A stretch of DNA of 64,000 nt from Dermacentor variabilis (Eukaryota; Arthropoda; Arachnida; Ixodida; Ixodidae). The DNA lies in assembly GCF_050947875.1 (NCBI RefSeq), contig NC_134569.1, forward strand, positions 202,879,127 to 202,943,126, written 5' to 3'. Under the pieces are notes generated by a model, which saw only the letters and a list, made by a program, of their open reading frames with translations, had not been told where the DNA came from and searched no databases. This document shows, one piece after another, positions 24,729 through 42,568 of this stretch. A program made the translations under genes and the position numbers. The number at the start of each line of letters is the position of its first letter. The stretch's first letter is position 1.

Positions 24729-25749
24729 GAAGCGACTTGTTTCACGGTGATACATTCTCGTAGCATGATAAAGAAAAAAAAAATTCCTGTAGCCTGGTAC
24801 ACGCTCAACAGAGCTTATCGCAATCTTTCGGCTTTCGTTCGTGAAATGCAGTGTCAGCTGCTGGCACCTAGCAATTTCTTTTTTCGTTTTGTTTTTCGTA
24901 CCGTGAGTGTACAAGATAGTAATTGTTGTGGTAACGACCGCTGTGACTGCACGTTCGCATGTCGCCACTATAGCGCGCTCGAAGTATACCATATACCACG
25001 ATGTTTTATTCCTCTGCTTTTTTTTTTTACGATTTTCGCTTGTGCCTTCGCTAGCTCGTTTCTTCTTTTTTTTTCTACATTCCTCAGTCCTTACAGTTTA
25101 TTTTTGTATATCGGAATAAGGAACCCTTCTGTGGGTTGTTTTTCCAGGCGGAACTCGTAAATTATTAACCAAAACAAGATGACAAGGCCAGCCACGTGTT
25201 TTCTCTGCCTCACTCACACGCACAGAGCGCTTTCCTGTACGACGAAGTCCTCGCTGCGCCATATTAGGTGCAGTCAGTGCTGCACAGCTTGCAGCTAGCT
25301 TAATGTCCGGGCTTCTCGTTCTCTCTCGTTCAAACACCGAAAGGTAAATAAATCCGCGTCGTCGTCATCATCACAAACAGCCCTCCAAAGCCGAACTTGA
25401 GGGTGTAAGAATCTTCCAGCTTACTCAAGTAAGCCGTGCGATCGTTGCGGTGATGGAATGCACAACCAAACGTGTATTTAGCCCGGCGATCGTGGCTGGC
25501 ACTTTCTCCGCATGAGCGCCTCTTGCAGGGTCAAGTTATCTATGTCCCGCGTTGGACAACTTTATCTTGTGACTGCGATTCCTTATTGTATCACCACCTT
25601 GAAATTATCCTTGCGGCGGAAAAGAGGCGAAAGTATGTAACGATACAGCCGGGCTGAAAACAGCGTCACTCGCAATAAACTTTAGGCGGAGAACGCAGGT
25701 ACACGGTTCAAGGAAGGTCATAGAAGGAGCGATGTTCTTTGCTGTCCAG
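24729..25749. other. Unassigned stretch
   Basis: Poly-T tracts and short frames without motifs. AATAAA-like signals occur near 25.35 and 25.67 kb without a gene that can be attached to them. Confidence 0.5.
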
Positions 25750-25764
25750 TGAATAGCTACTCTG

Positions 25765-28190
25765 GCATTGAAGTCTCCCACACTATATTGATGGGCGTCT
25801 TCAATGCCAGGGTGGGCAAGAAGCAGGCTGAAGACAAGTCAGTGGGGGAATATGGCATACGCTCTAGGAATAGCAGGGAAAAGTTCTTTGTAGAGTTTGC
25901 AGAACGGAATAATTTGCTGATAATGAATACCTTCTTCTGCAAGCTAGATAACCGTAAGTGGACGTGGAGAAGCCCGAATGGCCAGACTAGAAATGAAATA
26001 GACTTCATACTTTGCGCTAACCCTGGCATCATACAAGATGTGGACGTGCTCGGCAAGGTGCGCTGCAGTGACCATAGGACGGTAAGATCTCGAGTTAGCC
26101 TCGGCTTGAGGAGGGAACGGAAGAAACTCGTGCATAAGAAGCCGATCAATGAGTTAGCGGTAAGAGGGAAAATAGGGGAATTCCGGATCAAGCTAGAGAA
26201 CAGGTATTCGGCTTTAGCACAGGAAGGGGACCTTAGTGTGAAAGCATTGAACGACAATCTTATGGGCATCATTAAGGATTGTGCAATAGAAGTCGGTGGT
26301 AACTTTGTTAGACACGATACCGGTAAGCTATCGCAGGAGACGAAAGATCTGATTAAGAAACGCCAATGTATGAAAACCTCTAACCCTACAGCTAGAATAG
26401 AAGTGGCGGAGCTTTCCAAGTTAATCAACAAGCTCAAGATAGCTGACATAAGGAAGCATAATATGAATAGAATTGAGCATGCTCTCAGCAACGGAGGAAG
26501 CCTAAATGCAGTAAAGAAGAAACTAGGAATAGGCAAGAATCAGATGTATGCGTTCGGAGACAAAGCCGATAATATCATTACTAATATGGATAAGATAGTT
26601 CAAGTGGATGAGGAGTTCTATAGAGATTTATACAGTACCAGTGGCACCCACGAAGATAATGGAAGAGGGTATAGTCTAGAAGAAATTAACATCCCACATG
26701 TAACGCCGGAAGAAGTAAAGAAAGCCTTGGGAGCTACGCAAAGGGAGAAGGCAGCTGGGGAGAATTAGGTTACAGCAGATTCATTGAAGGATGGTGGGGA
26801 CATTGTTCGAGAAAAACTGGCCATCCTGTATACGCAATGCCTCATGACCTCGAGCGTACCTGACTCTTGGATGAACGCCAACTTAATCTTAATCCATAAG
26901 AAAGGGGAAGCCAAAGACTTCAAAAATTATAGACCGATCAGCTTACTGTCCGTTGTCTACAAAGTACTTACTAAGGTAATCCCAAATAGAATGAGGAACA
27001 CCTTAGGCTTCTGTCAACCAAAGGACCTGGCAGGATTTCGTAAAGGCTACTCAACAATAGACCATATTCACACTGCCAATCAGGTGATAGAAAAGCGTGC
27101 GAAATATAACCAACCTTTATATGTAGCTTTCATTGATTACGAGAAAGCGTTTGATTCAGTCGAAACCTCAGCAGTCAAGCAGGCATTACGAAATCAGGGT
27201 GTAGGCGAGCCGTACTTAAAAGTACTGAAATATATCCATAGTGGCTCCACAGCCACCGTAGTCCTCCATAAAAAAAAAAACAAACGAAATCCCAATAAAG
27301 AAGGGCGTCAGGCAGGGAGATACGATCTCTCCAATGCTATTCACAGCGTGTTTACAGGAGGTATTCAGAGACCTTGATTGGGAAGAATTGGGGATAAGAG
27401 CTAAGGGAGAAGCCCTTATTAACTTGCGATTCATTGATGATATTACCTTGCTTAGTAATTCAGGGGACCAACTGCAATTCATGCTCACGGACCTGGACAA
27501 GCAAAGCAGAAGGGTGGGTCTAAAAATTTATCTGCAGAAAACTAATGTTTAACAGCCTCGAAAGAGAACAGCAGTTTACGATACGTAGCGAGGTACTGGA
27601 AGTGGCAAGGCAATACGTCAACTTAGGGCAGGTAGTGATCGCGGATCCGGATCATGACACCGAAATAATCAGGAGAGTAACAATGGGCTGGCATGTGTTT
27701 GGTAGGCATTTTCAGATCATGGGCAGCAGGTTGCCATTATCCCTCAAGAGAAAAGTGTATAACAGCTGTGTGTTACCAGTACTCACCCTACGGGGCAGAA
27801 ACCTGAAGGCTTACGAAAGGTGTTCTACTGAAATTGAGGACGACGCAACGAGCTATGGAATGAAGAATGATGGTTGTAACGTTAAGAAGTGGGGGGGGGG
27901 GGGATAAGAAAACAGCAGATTGGATGAAGGAACAAACGCGAGTCAATGACATCTTAGTTGATATCAATAAAAAGAAATGGGCATGGGCAGGGCATGTAAT
28001 GAGAGGGAAGATAACCGGTGGTAATTAAGGGTTACGGACAGGATTCGAAGAGAATGGAAGCGTATCAGAGAGCGGCAGAAAGTTAGGGGGACGGATGAGA
28101 TAAAGAAGTTTGCAGGGACAACATGGCCACAATTAGCACATGACCGGAGCAGTTGGAGAAGTATAGGAGAGGCCTTTATCCTGCAGTAGG
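25765..28190 (+). pseudogene. RTE-type endonuclease/reverse transcriptase, broken
   Basis: The frame opens inside the endonuclease (LMGVFNARVG; then TRNEIDFIL and SDHRTV, the C-terminal catalytic motif). It continues through a linker and meets TAG at 26766-26768 directly before the RT domain. RT follows with NYRPISLLSVVYK, LAGFRKGYSTIDHIH, FIDYEKAFDSV and the catalytic FIDDITLLS box at 27.43 kb (FADD in most relatives). Frame changes occur at the A-run (27.27 kb), at about 27.55 kb and at a run of 14 G (27.89 kb). Downstream, KKWAWAGHVMR and the C-terminal GEAFILQ end near 28.19 kb match RTE-type C-termini. The reading is dead, but the order and motifs make the family call firm. Confidence 0.9.
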
Positions 28191-28197
28191 CGTAGCC

Positions 28198-28390
28198 ACG
28201 AGACGTTCATTTGAGGGATCGCCAGTCGTTTGTGCGCAGGCGCGTGTAAGATCGGACGCGAGAGAGAAAATCTGGGGGCTTTTGCTCCTTGAAGATATGA
28301 CACTGCCTAGGCACTACGGAGGAGGTTTCTTAGCGCGTGTTGTATGCGTTTGTCCGCTAGGCATGTCGGCATTGTGGAGTCCGGTCGAGT
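28198..28390 (+). repeat. Left TIR of the Mutator-like element
   Basis: Pairs with 30922-31112 in inverted orientation. The first ~36 bp are identical; the rest shows scattered substitutions and small indels. Confidence 0.85.
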
Positions 28391-29001
28391 TTACGCTCCA
28401 CCGCTGGCTGTACGCGTGGTGAGGCAGTGGGCACGGACGCCCCGCCCCATTTGGAGATCGCTGTGTCTGAAGGGGCAAGGTTCTGACTGGTGTTGTATAA
28501 GTCGCGGGTCACTTTCTTTGTCGCGAAGATAGATTCGATTTTTTACAAGCACTGCTCCAGGAGGGCACACGTAACCGGCAAACAAAGGCCTCAGGAGAGC
28601 ACCTGAGGTTATAATAAAGAAGGCGCGCAGGATCTTGTCGGTACCCAAGCGGTAGCGGGGGGATCAAACCTCGAAGCGGCGCGGCCCGTGGGTTGGGTTC
28701 GTGGTAGCTGACGCGTTCCAGGGGTGTTCGCGTAAAAAACTGGCTGTACGCGATAGCGGACAGCCGATCGTATACGCCCTTGGCACGCGCAGACCTTGGC
28801 GAGCCGCAACCCATGGACCAGTCCGGGTTCTAACTTCGGTTTCCCCGTTGCCGAGTTGGTGTTCTGCAGGCGTCGCCAATAATGCGAAATAATGGCACGT
28901 TGTTGCAATTAGTAGTAAAGACGATTGAATAAATATAATTACATACAGCCGCCAACTTCGCTAATTTAAGCACTACCGTGCGCCCCGCGACTTCTGAAAC
29001 A

Positions 29002-29105
<104 letters not shown>

Positions 29106-30054
29106 TGGGAGCTAAAAGAGAAATATAAAAGAAAGGTGCTCCGGCCTGTACCACTAAGTATAACAGGCTTAAACCGATAGTAAAAGAAATGATGAGGGCA
29201 TATGCCAAGTGGAATTTATTAAAAAAGAAAGAAGAGAAAAAAAATGGGGGGGGGGAAACTACCACCAGGCGGAACCAGAACCAGGGAACGGACGGCAAAG
29301 CGGGATTTATTGAGTGAATACAGTTGTTACAGTGGTATTTTAAGTCTTGGTCTTGACTTACAAATGTAATGATTTCAAAATTGTGTGGTCACTAGGGGTT
29401 GGACTTGTATAGCAGTGGCTTTTTCATAGGGTATGGTGGCACCTGGGTCTTTAGGTGAGTCTTTGTTGAATTGGGTGGGTCTTCTCTTATGAAGATCTGG
29501 AATGGAAGAACTAGGCAGAAATAGTTAGTGAATTGAAAAGCACATTAAGAGAGATAGGGAAGAAGACGAGAAATAGGTAATGAATGTGATTTTTTTTGTT
29601 TTGATAAGGCTTAACATTGTCGTCGGGATGGGAAACCCCACCTCGTTTGGTCAGTGGACCTTTGACAAGTAGTCAAGCCTTGTTGTTTTTTTTTTCTTTT
29701 TTTCCATCGAGTGTGAGATGGACGTTGGTATCTTTAATGGGATTGGAATGGGTGACGGGGTCAGACCGAGGTGGAATGGAGACGCATTCCCCAGGTGACC
29801 CCGCCTCCCTGTCCAGGTTAACGCTACCTCCATTCTTTTTTTTTTTATGTTTGTCGTTCGAAGGAGAGGACGTGCGAAGGACGTTGGTATGTCCTTGCTG
29901 GGTGACGTTTCTGCCATACGTAAATGTAAGAGCTTGGTCGGCGCAAGCACCGTGTCTTCAGAACGTATGAGTTGTTTGTTGCTTTTCCTGGTATTCTTCT
30001 AGGTGCATAAGGAGCGGAGGCTGTAGAGTCCGTGTGCTTTGCTCGAGGGAGCAT

Positions 30055-30260
30055 AGCTGTGGAGATGATGGCCGTTTGGATGGTGGGAGTAGGCATGCCT
30101 CCGTTCCTTTGGTGTCGAGTGCGTGTTGAGCGCACTAGGTTTTAGAGGTAGTTGGGGGTTACAGACAGTGGCCGCTGGGGCGGTGCCGGTTGGCATGGAT
30201 CTGTCCCTTTGGTGTCAGAGTCGAGTTGAGTGCACCAGTTTGTAGAAATAGTTGGGTGTT
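30055..30260 (+). repeat. Imperfect ~100-bp direct repeat
   Basis: Two consecutive segments share the order GGCATG, CCTTTGGTGTC, GAGTGC or GAGTTGAGTGCAC, then TAGTTGGG. The spacing is similar but identity is only moderate. Confidence 0.6.
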
Positions 30261-30921
30261 TTCAACTGCACGTATAGTGCTGTAGCGGAATCAGGTTGAT
30301 ATTGAATAAACGTCAATATCCGCTGACTGTCAAGATGGTTGGTCTTCGTAGAAGATCTGGACTTGAGAAGGTTTTCTTTTTTTTTCCGGCTTCTTCCTTG
30401 TTATTGTTCTGCTTTTGTCTTATTTATATTATTTTTTTAGAATGGAGGTAGCGGTAAGTTAAAGTCCATCGCACATGCGAAAGAATGTTTGTCTTTTTTT
30501 TAGCTTTCTTTTTTTTTCCCTATGATACAAGGTGTTCGTTTATGTGTTTTATCATTTCTTCAATTATCTTTATAGAGCTCGGATTTTTTATTATTATAAC
30601 ACCAGTCAGAACTTTGCCTCTGAAGGTACGTCGGACAGACTTTCTCGCGCCTGTGGCGCTGGTGCTGGGTCAGTCATCGTCACCGGCGGCCTTTCAGCCA
30701 CTTTCGTTAAACCGCGGTTGCTAAGGCACTCTGCCTTCTAGATTTTCAATATTTGTGGCCTGGGCTCTACTACAGCCGCTACTGCTCCTGCGGAAACATC
30801 TGTAATGTTATTTACAAGGTACATCTCCGTAAGGTGCGAGAAAGCTACGATCCGCCACGACTAAGGTCCCAGCCATGAATGACTTAGCCAGCTACTTCAA
30901 CTACTGTACCGCGCCGGCCGC

Positions 30922-31112
30922 CACCGTCCGAGCGTAATGCCGGCACGCTTATAGGCACAAACACCTACAAAACGCGCTAAGAAACCTCCTCTGTAGTACC
31001 TATGCAGAGTGATATAATCAAGGAGCAAAAGCCCCCAGATTTTCCTTCTCTCTCCCCCTCTTACTCGCGCCTGCACACAAACGACTGGCGATCCCTCAAA
31101 TGAACGTCTCGT
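30922..31112 (-). repeat. Right TIR of the Mutator-like element
   Basis: Inverted partner of 28198-28390, ending at CGTCTCGT directly before the 9-bp TSD. Confidence 0.85.
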
Positions 31113-31176
31113 GGCGTAGCCAGGCTGATGATGATTATTATTATGATGATGATTATGATGATGATTATGAATAGCT

Positions 31177-33268
31177 TTACCTCCAGTAGTCTAACTCTAT
31201 TTGCTTCGGTTCTCACGCTCCACTGCGCAGTGGGCTAATTCTTTTCACTCGAGCTGTTCTGCGGTGGAAAGCATTGGGTTCACGGCCACTAGCTCGCCAC
31301 TGCAGTGTAGTGCTGTCTATGGCAGAACAATCAGTGCAATGCTGATTGTCACTACAGGCCCACGGGCAGAAAGGGGTGTCACTCGCCATTAACTTTATGA
31401 GAGCGGACAGTAACATGCTTCAAGGAAAGTTTCGTAAGCGGTAACCCGCTTTTCTATCCAGTCCGTTCTTTACATGCTTTCACGTCTTTACGCCGCTAGA
31501 AGTGTCAAACAAATAGCCGAGCAACAAGCAATGATACATACATGAGAACATAGGTCTTCATTGGCTGCCTTTTCCCTCCCTTTGGTACCTTTTGTTTTGC
31601 GTCACAACCCACCGGTTCTCTACTGTTCGACACTACACCGCCATCCCGATCAGTTTCTTTTCTAGCTAATATGAACTAGAATATGGAGTGCTTACTAATG
31701 CAAACAAGCCGTAATGAATCATCGCGACGAATGTGCCCTGAAATCTAACCACTGCGACAAGCTCGAAATGATTATCAAATCATAGTTAAGCAAAAGGTGG
31801 GAGTATGATGATTGATGAGAGGCAGTTTAGTGAACGCCGGGTGGTTTTGTCTCGTCTTGGCGTTATTGGGTGAATAATGAAACACCCTCTCCCCCTCCCC
31901 CAAAAAAGAAAACAAGACAACTTGAGAAAGTGAGCCAACAAATTCACACAAACAGGCAGCGCGAAAGAAAATGAACAAAGAAACAAACTCGTCGTAGTGC
32001 ACCAATATGGTGTTATTTCTATTTTCACGAGCCTCCGCCAAGCAACTTACTTCTTTTTCTTCCTATTTTTTCCTTGCACTTAAAATATCAGTATTCAGTA
32101 CCACGTTTTCAGCCAGCACATGTCGCTACAATATAGTTGTATCTGCACCGATCAACTAGATAAATTTATAAGCTGATATGTACGGTGAGTTCAGTAAGGT
32201 GCAGACGGCAACGCGTCGTAACAAATGGTGACAGCAGGGTTTTGCATCAGCGCGTGTAATTTGTAATAATTAGGATATGAGCGATTACATGATGCTTGAT
32301 CGACGACATAGTTTGCAATGGTTATGAAACAATCGTATTTTGCCGCCTCCTTCGTGAAAAGTACGCACTTGAATTGAGTTTGTGCTTTATTAAAAAAATA
32401 TTTTATAGGAGCTCATCTGCTGCGTGCACCATAGGACAGAGACTTATTCGATTTTGAAATATTTCCTAGTTCATTCTGGCAGACGGCTAATAAACAGTAA
32501 CTTCCGCCTAAGACAAATATAAACTCTGGCTCATATATTCTTGTCAGTTCTTCAGATTTGTGCATGTAGGAGGTATTGTTTAATTTCTACAATAAAAGCA
32601 AGGTAAGAGATCGGGATAAAAGCGAAAGTAATGTGCAGTGTTGCATAGTACAATATGGGAGCAGGAGGAATGTTTCCCGACGTAGAGACCTGATGCGCAA
32701 GTCCACTACGTGCAATTGTAAATGCGCTACATCAACATACCTGACTTAACTTCCACGCACAAACTTTGTCGCTCCTGTTTTTTGGCCGTATTCGCCGCGC
32801 TTTCGTTTGTATTTCGAGTATGGAACGAGCATCCCGCTTCTTCGACGTTTGCTCTTAAATTTCATGCGTAGAAAGCCACGCAGCAACGGTGACTTCGTTC
32901 GTTTCTTGAGCGGGCAACGTAAACTTGAGAAGCCCACCTTTGAGCGCGCGCTCGTAACGGCAGTTCATTTATTTCACGTTTGACACTTCTCGCGAGAACT
33001 CGGACAACAAAGCGGAACAGAATGGCTTTAATTTGGCTCTCAAAAACGGGAAGATGAAACTCTTGCACGCGAGTCCACTTCGTTCATTTTCACCGACTTT
33101 TTTTTTTTAATGCATATGAAGCGTGCTACGAAAACACATCAGCACTAGGAAAATTAAGGAAGACACGGAACATCAGAAATGGTAATATTTACCACTAGTA
33201 TGGTAAAAATTGAAAAGGACGTGTGTAGGGTGCGTTCTGTAACGCAAAGGTGTGCTCGGTCGCGCAAC
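31177..33268. other. Unassigned stretch
   Basis: Only short, motif-free frames. A short dispersed repeat (shared with 23.29 kb) lies at about 31.28-31.33 kb. Confidence 0.5.
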
Positions 33269-33270
33269 TA

Positions 33271-33485
33271 CCGTGTGTCCCAGCTAACGTTAGCCAAGTG
33301 GTTCAACGGCAAAGAAAAAAAAATTAAATATACAGTTCCAAATATAATTGTAGAACCTACCGTGTTTGGCCGCCACGTGTGCGATGATCGAACAACGTAG
33401 GTCTAAGGATCGTATCAAGCACCGTGTTCTTGAAATCTTTTTTTTTTCGTCGAACAGCTTGTCTTACGCTACCTGGGACACCCTG
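33271..33485. mobile_element. TA-flanked MITE (mariner-like ends)
   Basis: The left end CCGTGTGTCCCAGCTAACGT and the right end ACGCTACCTGGGACACCCTG are imperfect inverted repeats sharing the GTGTCCCAG core, and TA lies on both sides (33269-33270 and 33486-33487). It is 215 bp with no coding capacity. TACAGGGTGTCCCA ends are common in arthropod Tc1/mariner-type MITEs. Confidence 0.7.
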
Positions 33486-33487
33486 TA

Positions 33488-36400
33488 TAAAACACATACT
33501 GCAACGTCATCCCATGACCTTAAGGGAAAATATCTTGGCTACGTAAACTGCCAATCTGGTAACGAAATAAAAATGGCTGCATTCTCCTTGTTGTATTACA
33601 ATAAATCTGTACCTTCTGCGGAAAGTTCAAGAAACCAAAATGTAAAAAAAAATACATTAAGAGAGTCTAAACAACTACCGCAGCTCTCGCGGCTTAGACG
33701 TTCACGTTTCCCGAATTGCTTTATAAAGTGAACGGTGTTGTTAATGTACCAGTAAGGCGAAACAATCCCTGCTCGTCAAAATTATCCCGGAGCCCTCAAA
33801 TGCAGCTTCCCTCATAACCCATCGTGCAGGTAATGGACATTAAACTCCATAATTTAATTACGGTGATTTAGCAAAAAGCTATTTCGATCATGTTCTTTAC
33901 TGCGCCCACCTAAGTACCTGAATGAGGGCGTTTCTCCTTTCAGCCTTATTGAAATGCGACCGCATCAAGCCGAAGAGATCAGTTTACTGATAATTTTCAG
34001 GGACGAAAGCAACGCCAGCCCCGTGTAGTCGCATTAGGCGGATCTCACGCAGCTACATACAGTTATCTCAACAACGCCAATACCCAGCTCGCTCTCCGAA
34101 GCCCCGTTATCGTGAAAGCGAAATGGTGTTTAAGCACCCAGAGGTGCTTGAATGTGTGCGAGGCTTTGCGGTAGCGTCGGAGATTCTTTGTTTTATTTGT
34201 CCTTTATTACATATCGGTCTCCATATTTTGTAACTCTGCAGAAGAAAAAAGGAAAGTGCGTCGAAGCCATTCCGGCCGGCAATCCTCGAAGTCTTAACGA
34301 AAGCACACCGGTATTTTTTTTTCTTTAAAGTAAGGTGTATAAATCGTGCGTTCTGTCATTAGCTAAATTGATGGAGTAAAAAAGAAATGTGAGACGAAGG
34401 CGCGAAGTGCAGAACGAGCGATGGTGGCAAAAAAGTAAAAGCGAGAAAATAGACGGCTGTCTGTGCTAGGGAGAAAAATCGAGGCATCCTTCTCCTGGGA
34501 GTTCAAGATTTACTCGAAAGTAATATCACGCGAATGACCCGTAGAAACACTCTCATGTGTCATCTAGTGACTACCATTTAGTCGAACAAATAAGCCTCGT
34601 TGTTACGTTGCACTAGTTGCGTGGCTACTCAACAAGTGTTTTTTTTTATTCTCTCTCTCTCACTCTCTCTTTCTCTTTGGTAACGCGCTGCTGGGCTGTT
34701 GTCAAAGCATTGCCACATTGATTCCTCAAACAAGAGAAATTTGGTGAACACGGGCCCTTACACTTCACTGGAAGCAGAAATTTTAATAGCATGTTGGTGT
34801 AGCTAACAGGAACATTCGCCGCTACATTTCTTGTATGCGAAGAGACTGGAAGAACGAGCGCTACTATACTGAGGCTGAAGGACAAACTTTGGTGCAGGCC
34901 AGCAAATCTAACACGCTTTAAGAACAAAGAAAAGCGAGAATACAAAGCCATTTGCACTGCTTGTCCGTCGAAAGCGTTTTGCAAGTGTGCCAACCGACCT
35001 ATGCTTTCGCAAGCAGAAAACGCACTCCAGAAGCCCGTGTATGTTACGGTTCACGGCACAAACGCAAAACGTATTGCACAATATTATGCAAGTGAATAGT
35101 TGGCGTGCGTGCATGACAAATGTGTTTTAGGTCGTAGATCCGGAGTAAAGGTGAAACATATAACTCTGATGGTTAGTAAAACATATGGCGCACATGATTA
35201 CTTTTTTTCACACATACGATCTTCGGCTTATACGATCAAACAAGTGCCGGCAAGAAAGTAAGCCCAAAACCAGCCTTCGCTCCTCGAAATAGGACCCCAG
35301 CCTGTTTCGACATTCTCAATACTGAGGCGCCGCCCGCATTGAAGCTGACTGAAGACGGTGTAATGAAGATGAACGGTTTCGCAGCCTATAAACGAAGATG
35401 TACACACAGCTTCGGATATTTTTCATCGTTTAAACGCAATTCTTGCACGCTTGCTGACTGCAGTCCGACATTTGAGCGCGTTCCTTGCTATTTGTTTCCC
35501 GAAGACGCTTTCAAAACCATTGCGTCAAGTGTCTTCGATCTAACGTATTCGCATATAGTGCTCCTCAGCGGTGAGCGACTGCATGGCGTCGTCAAGTGAA
35601 AATCTGTTGATAGTTTTTGGATTTCTTGTTGCCCCTTCAGTGAAATCAGCCATATTCCACAGAAGATACAAGATTAAAAACAAACAAACAACACTGGCAA
35701 GAAATTCGGCCGCCGAGGGCTCAGCTTAGTTGGAATCTAATGTTTCAGCCATCTTCGCGAAAAATCAACTTCCCTTACCAGCTTCGGCTTTGCTTTTGCC
35801 GTTCACTTTCGAAACCGTGACGCGTCCCTTGGGGCCAGCTGGTGAATTTTCTCTTAAAGCTACTCGAGAGGGCTTTCGTGAAAGCCTCTAGAGTCTAAGG
35901 CCTCGATGTTCACTTGTTCTAAGCAATTGACAACAACCACAAAGAATGCAAATTGCTATGGTCTTGCTTTTTATTAGATTATACAGAATTCTCTCACTTT
36001 CCCTTCGTACCATTACTAACAGCAGACTGTTTATTGGCGACGAATCTTTGAATAGCATGAACACCACATGTGATCCACATTCAGTGAAAACATGTTTACT
36101 TTGTGGATAGTAAGGCTATTTGTGAGTTCAAATAAAAATACCTACATGAGCGTGCATCGGTTACCTTTGGAGGCGGCTAACAGAATTGAGCGCAGGTATA
36201 TAAGCAACCGTAACACGGACCTCGAAATGAAGAAAAAGGTAATATAAATGCTAAAATAATAAATATGTGGTAAGCTAGAATTTCAAGTCGCAGTATAGAG
36301 AAACGGGAAAAAGAAAGTTTTATTTAGAGTAATTCCGGAAGAGCGAAAACATCCGAAGTTCTGGCCATACTATCAGTAGCGGTGAAACCAGCTCCCTGAA

Positions 36401-36650
36401 CATTATCTTCAGCAATAAAAAAAAAAAAAAGAAAGACATCAAGCGTGCCGTTTGACCTGGACAGGGGCACAACGTTTTGTCTGCTCCTTTAGACAGGAAT
36501 ACAACGCGCAGCAATGCACTGACAAGAGAACAAAAATGTTACATATAGCTAAACCGGGCCAGTAAGCTTTGTCGCAAATGGCAAGTTCCGGTTGCTAATG
36601 TAAACGCAAAGAAAAAAAAAAGAGAAACATAGGCGCGAAAGCTGCAGCCA
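33488..36650. other. Unassigned stretch
   Basis: Several short frames (for example 34646-34993 minus, 35339-35599 plus) lack motifs and good splice sites. No repeat family could be assigned. Confidence 0.5.
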
Positions 36651-36718
36651 GCTTATTTTCATTTAGCCTGTGTTTTACGACAGCGACAGGCGAGGAAAAA
36701 AAAGACGGAAAGTACTAC

Positions 36719-36848
36719 CTCGCTGGCACACACGGGAATCGTAAATCGGTCGTTGACTTTTACGACTCCCAGGGGAGCCATTGGTTGATGTGCCCCGCTT
36801 GGTGAAGCCACCTCGATGGGGACCAAGTTGGAGCTTGTCTGCTTCATA
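36719..36848 (-). CDS. Candidate internal host exon, possibly VPS13-like
   Basis: On the minus strand a pyrimidine-containing acceptor (...TTTTCGCCGCATGCAG) precedes 130 bp that are open in one frame, and a strong donor AG|GTAGTA follows at 36718. The exon starts on the third base of a codon and encodes 43 residues with balanced, coding-like codons. Two sub-motifs, NLVPIEVASPSG and PLGVVKVNDRFTIPV, resemble the repeated beta-strand modules of VPS13/chorein lipid-transfer proteins (pattern 'VPIEV...PLGVV.P...F.IP'). That resemblance is from memory and weak. No neighbouring exon on the minus strand was found in the window, so the gene would have large introns. It could also be a chance open frame. 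Confidence 0.4.
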
Positions 36849-37790
36849 CTGCATGCGGCGAAAAGGCGCAATGCGTTCTCGGTAACGTGACAGCAATTCA
36901 GTGAGCGAAGAAAATAAGCCATTATATTGATCTTACTTTTTCTATCTAGAGCTTCCCTTGAACGTATGTTTCTGCAAAGGCAAAGCCATGCTAAACCACC
37001 AGGCGGCCTCGATCGCGTACGATAGCCCGCAACGAAAAGATATAGCAAGAATCCCTCCATTATGCCTCTATAGGGACACTCCTCTTGGGTGAGAGTTGGT
37101 AGTGCGTGTGTTTTTCATTCTTTCATTTTGATTCCCGTGTAACGTTATGAAAAAAATCTCCCACATAACTATCCTTTTTTATTTTATTCAAAGGCCGTTA
37201 GATGGCACGGTTTGCCCCAGTTTGAGAAACGAGTCGTTCATGTAATAGTGGACTACGAGTTAAAATAACGGTCTTGTTTTTGTGGTATTCATAGGCTTCT
37301 ATTATTTTTTTTATTTGTTACTAAGGCATTGCCTTAAAGCATGACGATTACGATGACGGAGACAAAATCGCGTACCCGAAAGCTGCCGTAGTGGCAGAAC
37401 GAAGTTGAAAAGGTCAATCAATATCTATTTTCATACGAAATACTGAGAATTTCAGTAAAAATTAAAAAAAAATTAATGGCGCAAGTCCTACTCGGTAATG
37501 GTTATTTTCCCAACCTCCCGGTACTAGCCGCGGCAGAAAAGTCATTTTGGGTTCTGCTGCTAAGCTAAGAGTCTCACGTACCTTCTCAGGTGGATGTCTT
37601 CACATGGGATGGAAGTACCTAAGGTACCAAAGGTCTTACTAATCTGGAATCACGATGGCCAGACAAATTTCTTCGTGTGCCATTTGTTTCAGCTACGAGT
37701 ATATTATCAACTGATCCCCAGCCCAGCCACTTTAACCAATGAAAAGCCATGTATCCTCTGCAGGCGCAGGCTAGCTCTCATCAACGCTCT

Positions 37791-42130
<4,340 letters not shown>

Positions 42131-42166
42131 TCGCATTTGTCTACTTTCCTTCCTGCACTGGTGCAG

Positions 42167-42305
42167 CTGCTGTCGGCCTGCCTGCTGCCCTGGTGCAGCC
42201 CCAGCGCACAGGGCACACGTGCTGAGAGGGTGTTCTCCCAACTGAAAGCACTGCGGGAATGCGAGCAGCGGGCATTCTATGACTCCCGTAACAAGAACGA
42301 CACCG
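42167..42305 (+). CDS. Candidate host exon, signal-peptide-like start
   Basis: A good polypyrimidine tract and acceptor (TTTCCTTCCTGCACTGGTGCAG) precede 139 bp with GC-rich, coding-like codons, ending at ACCG|GTGAGT, a near-consensus donor. The open frame gives a short hydrophobic segment (LLSACLLPWCSPSAQG) and then charged residues (RAERVFSQLKALRECEQRA). The hydrophobic part resembles the end of a signal peptide with cleavage after Ala-Gln. No partner exon could be joined and I do not recognise the protein. It lies upstream of the X-box promoter at 43.8 kb on the same strand, so it probably belongs to a different transcript. Confidence 0.42.
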
Positions 42306-42568
42306 GTGAGTGGGATCCTCTGAGCTCAGTCTTCGAGCAAAAAAAAAAAAAAAAAAAGGAGATCTTCCGAGACTGCTTTATAGAAAATGGTTGCTGATTT
42401 AGTCTTGCCTGTGAGCGAGCAAGGAGACCGCTGCACTTAATAGTTTATAACATCTAGAAGCAAGTTCATTTAAGAACTTTTACCCTCACTTATTGCCTGT
42501 AGGCGCCATGAAGTGCAGTTTGCGCATGATCTCTGCGCCATAGACTAGTGAAATTCTTTGGCGGCCAA

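Noticed and set aside
25757..26536. 259-codon minus-strand frame
   Set aside because: Antisense shadow of the RTE endonuclease/RT frame; no motif of its own.
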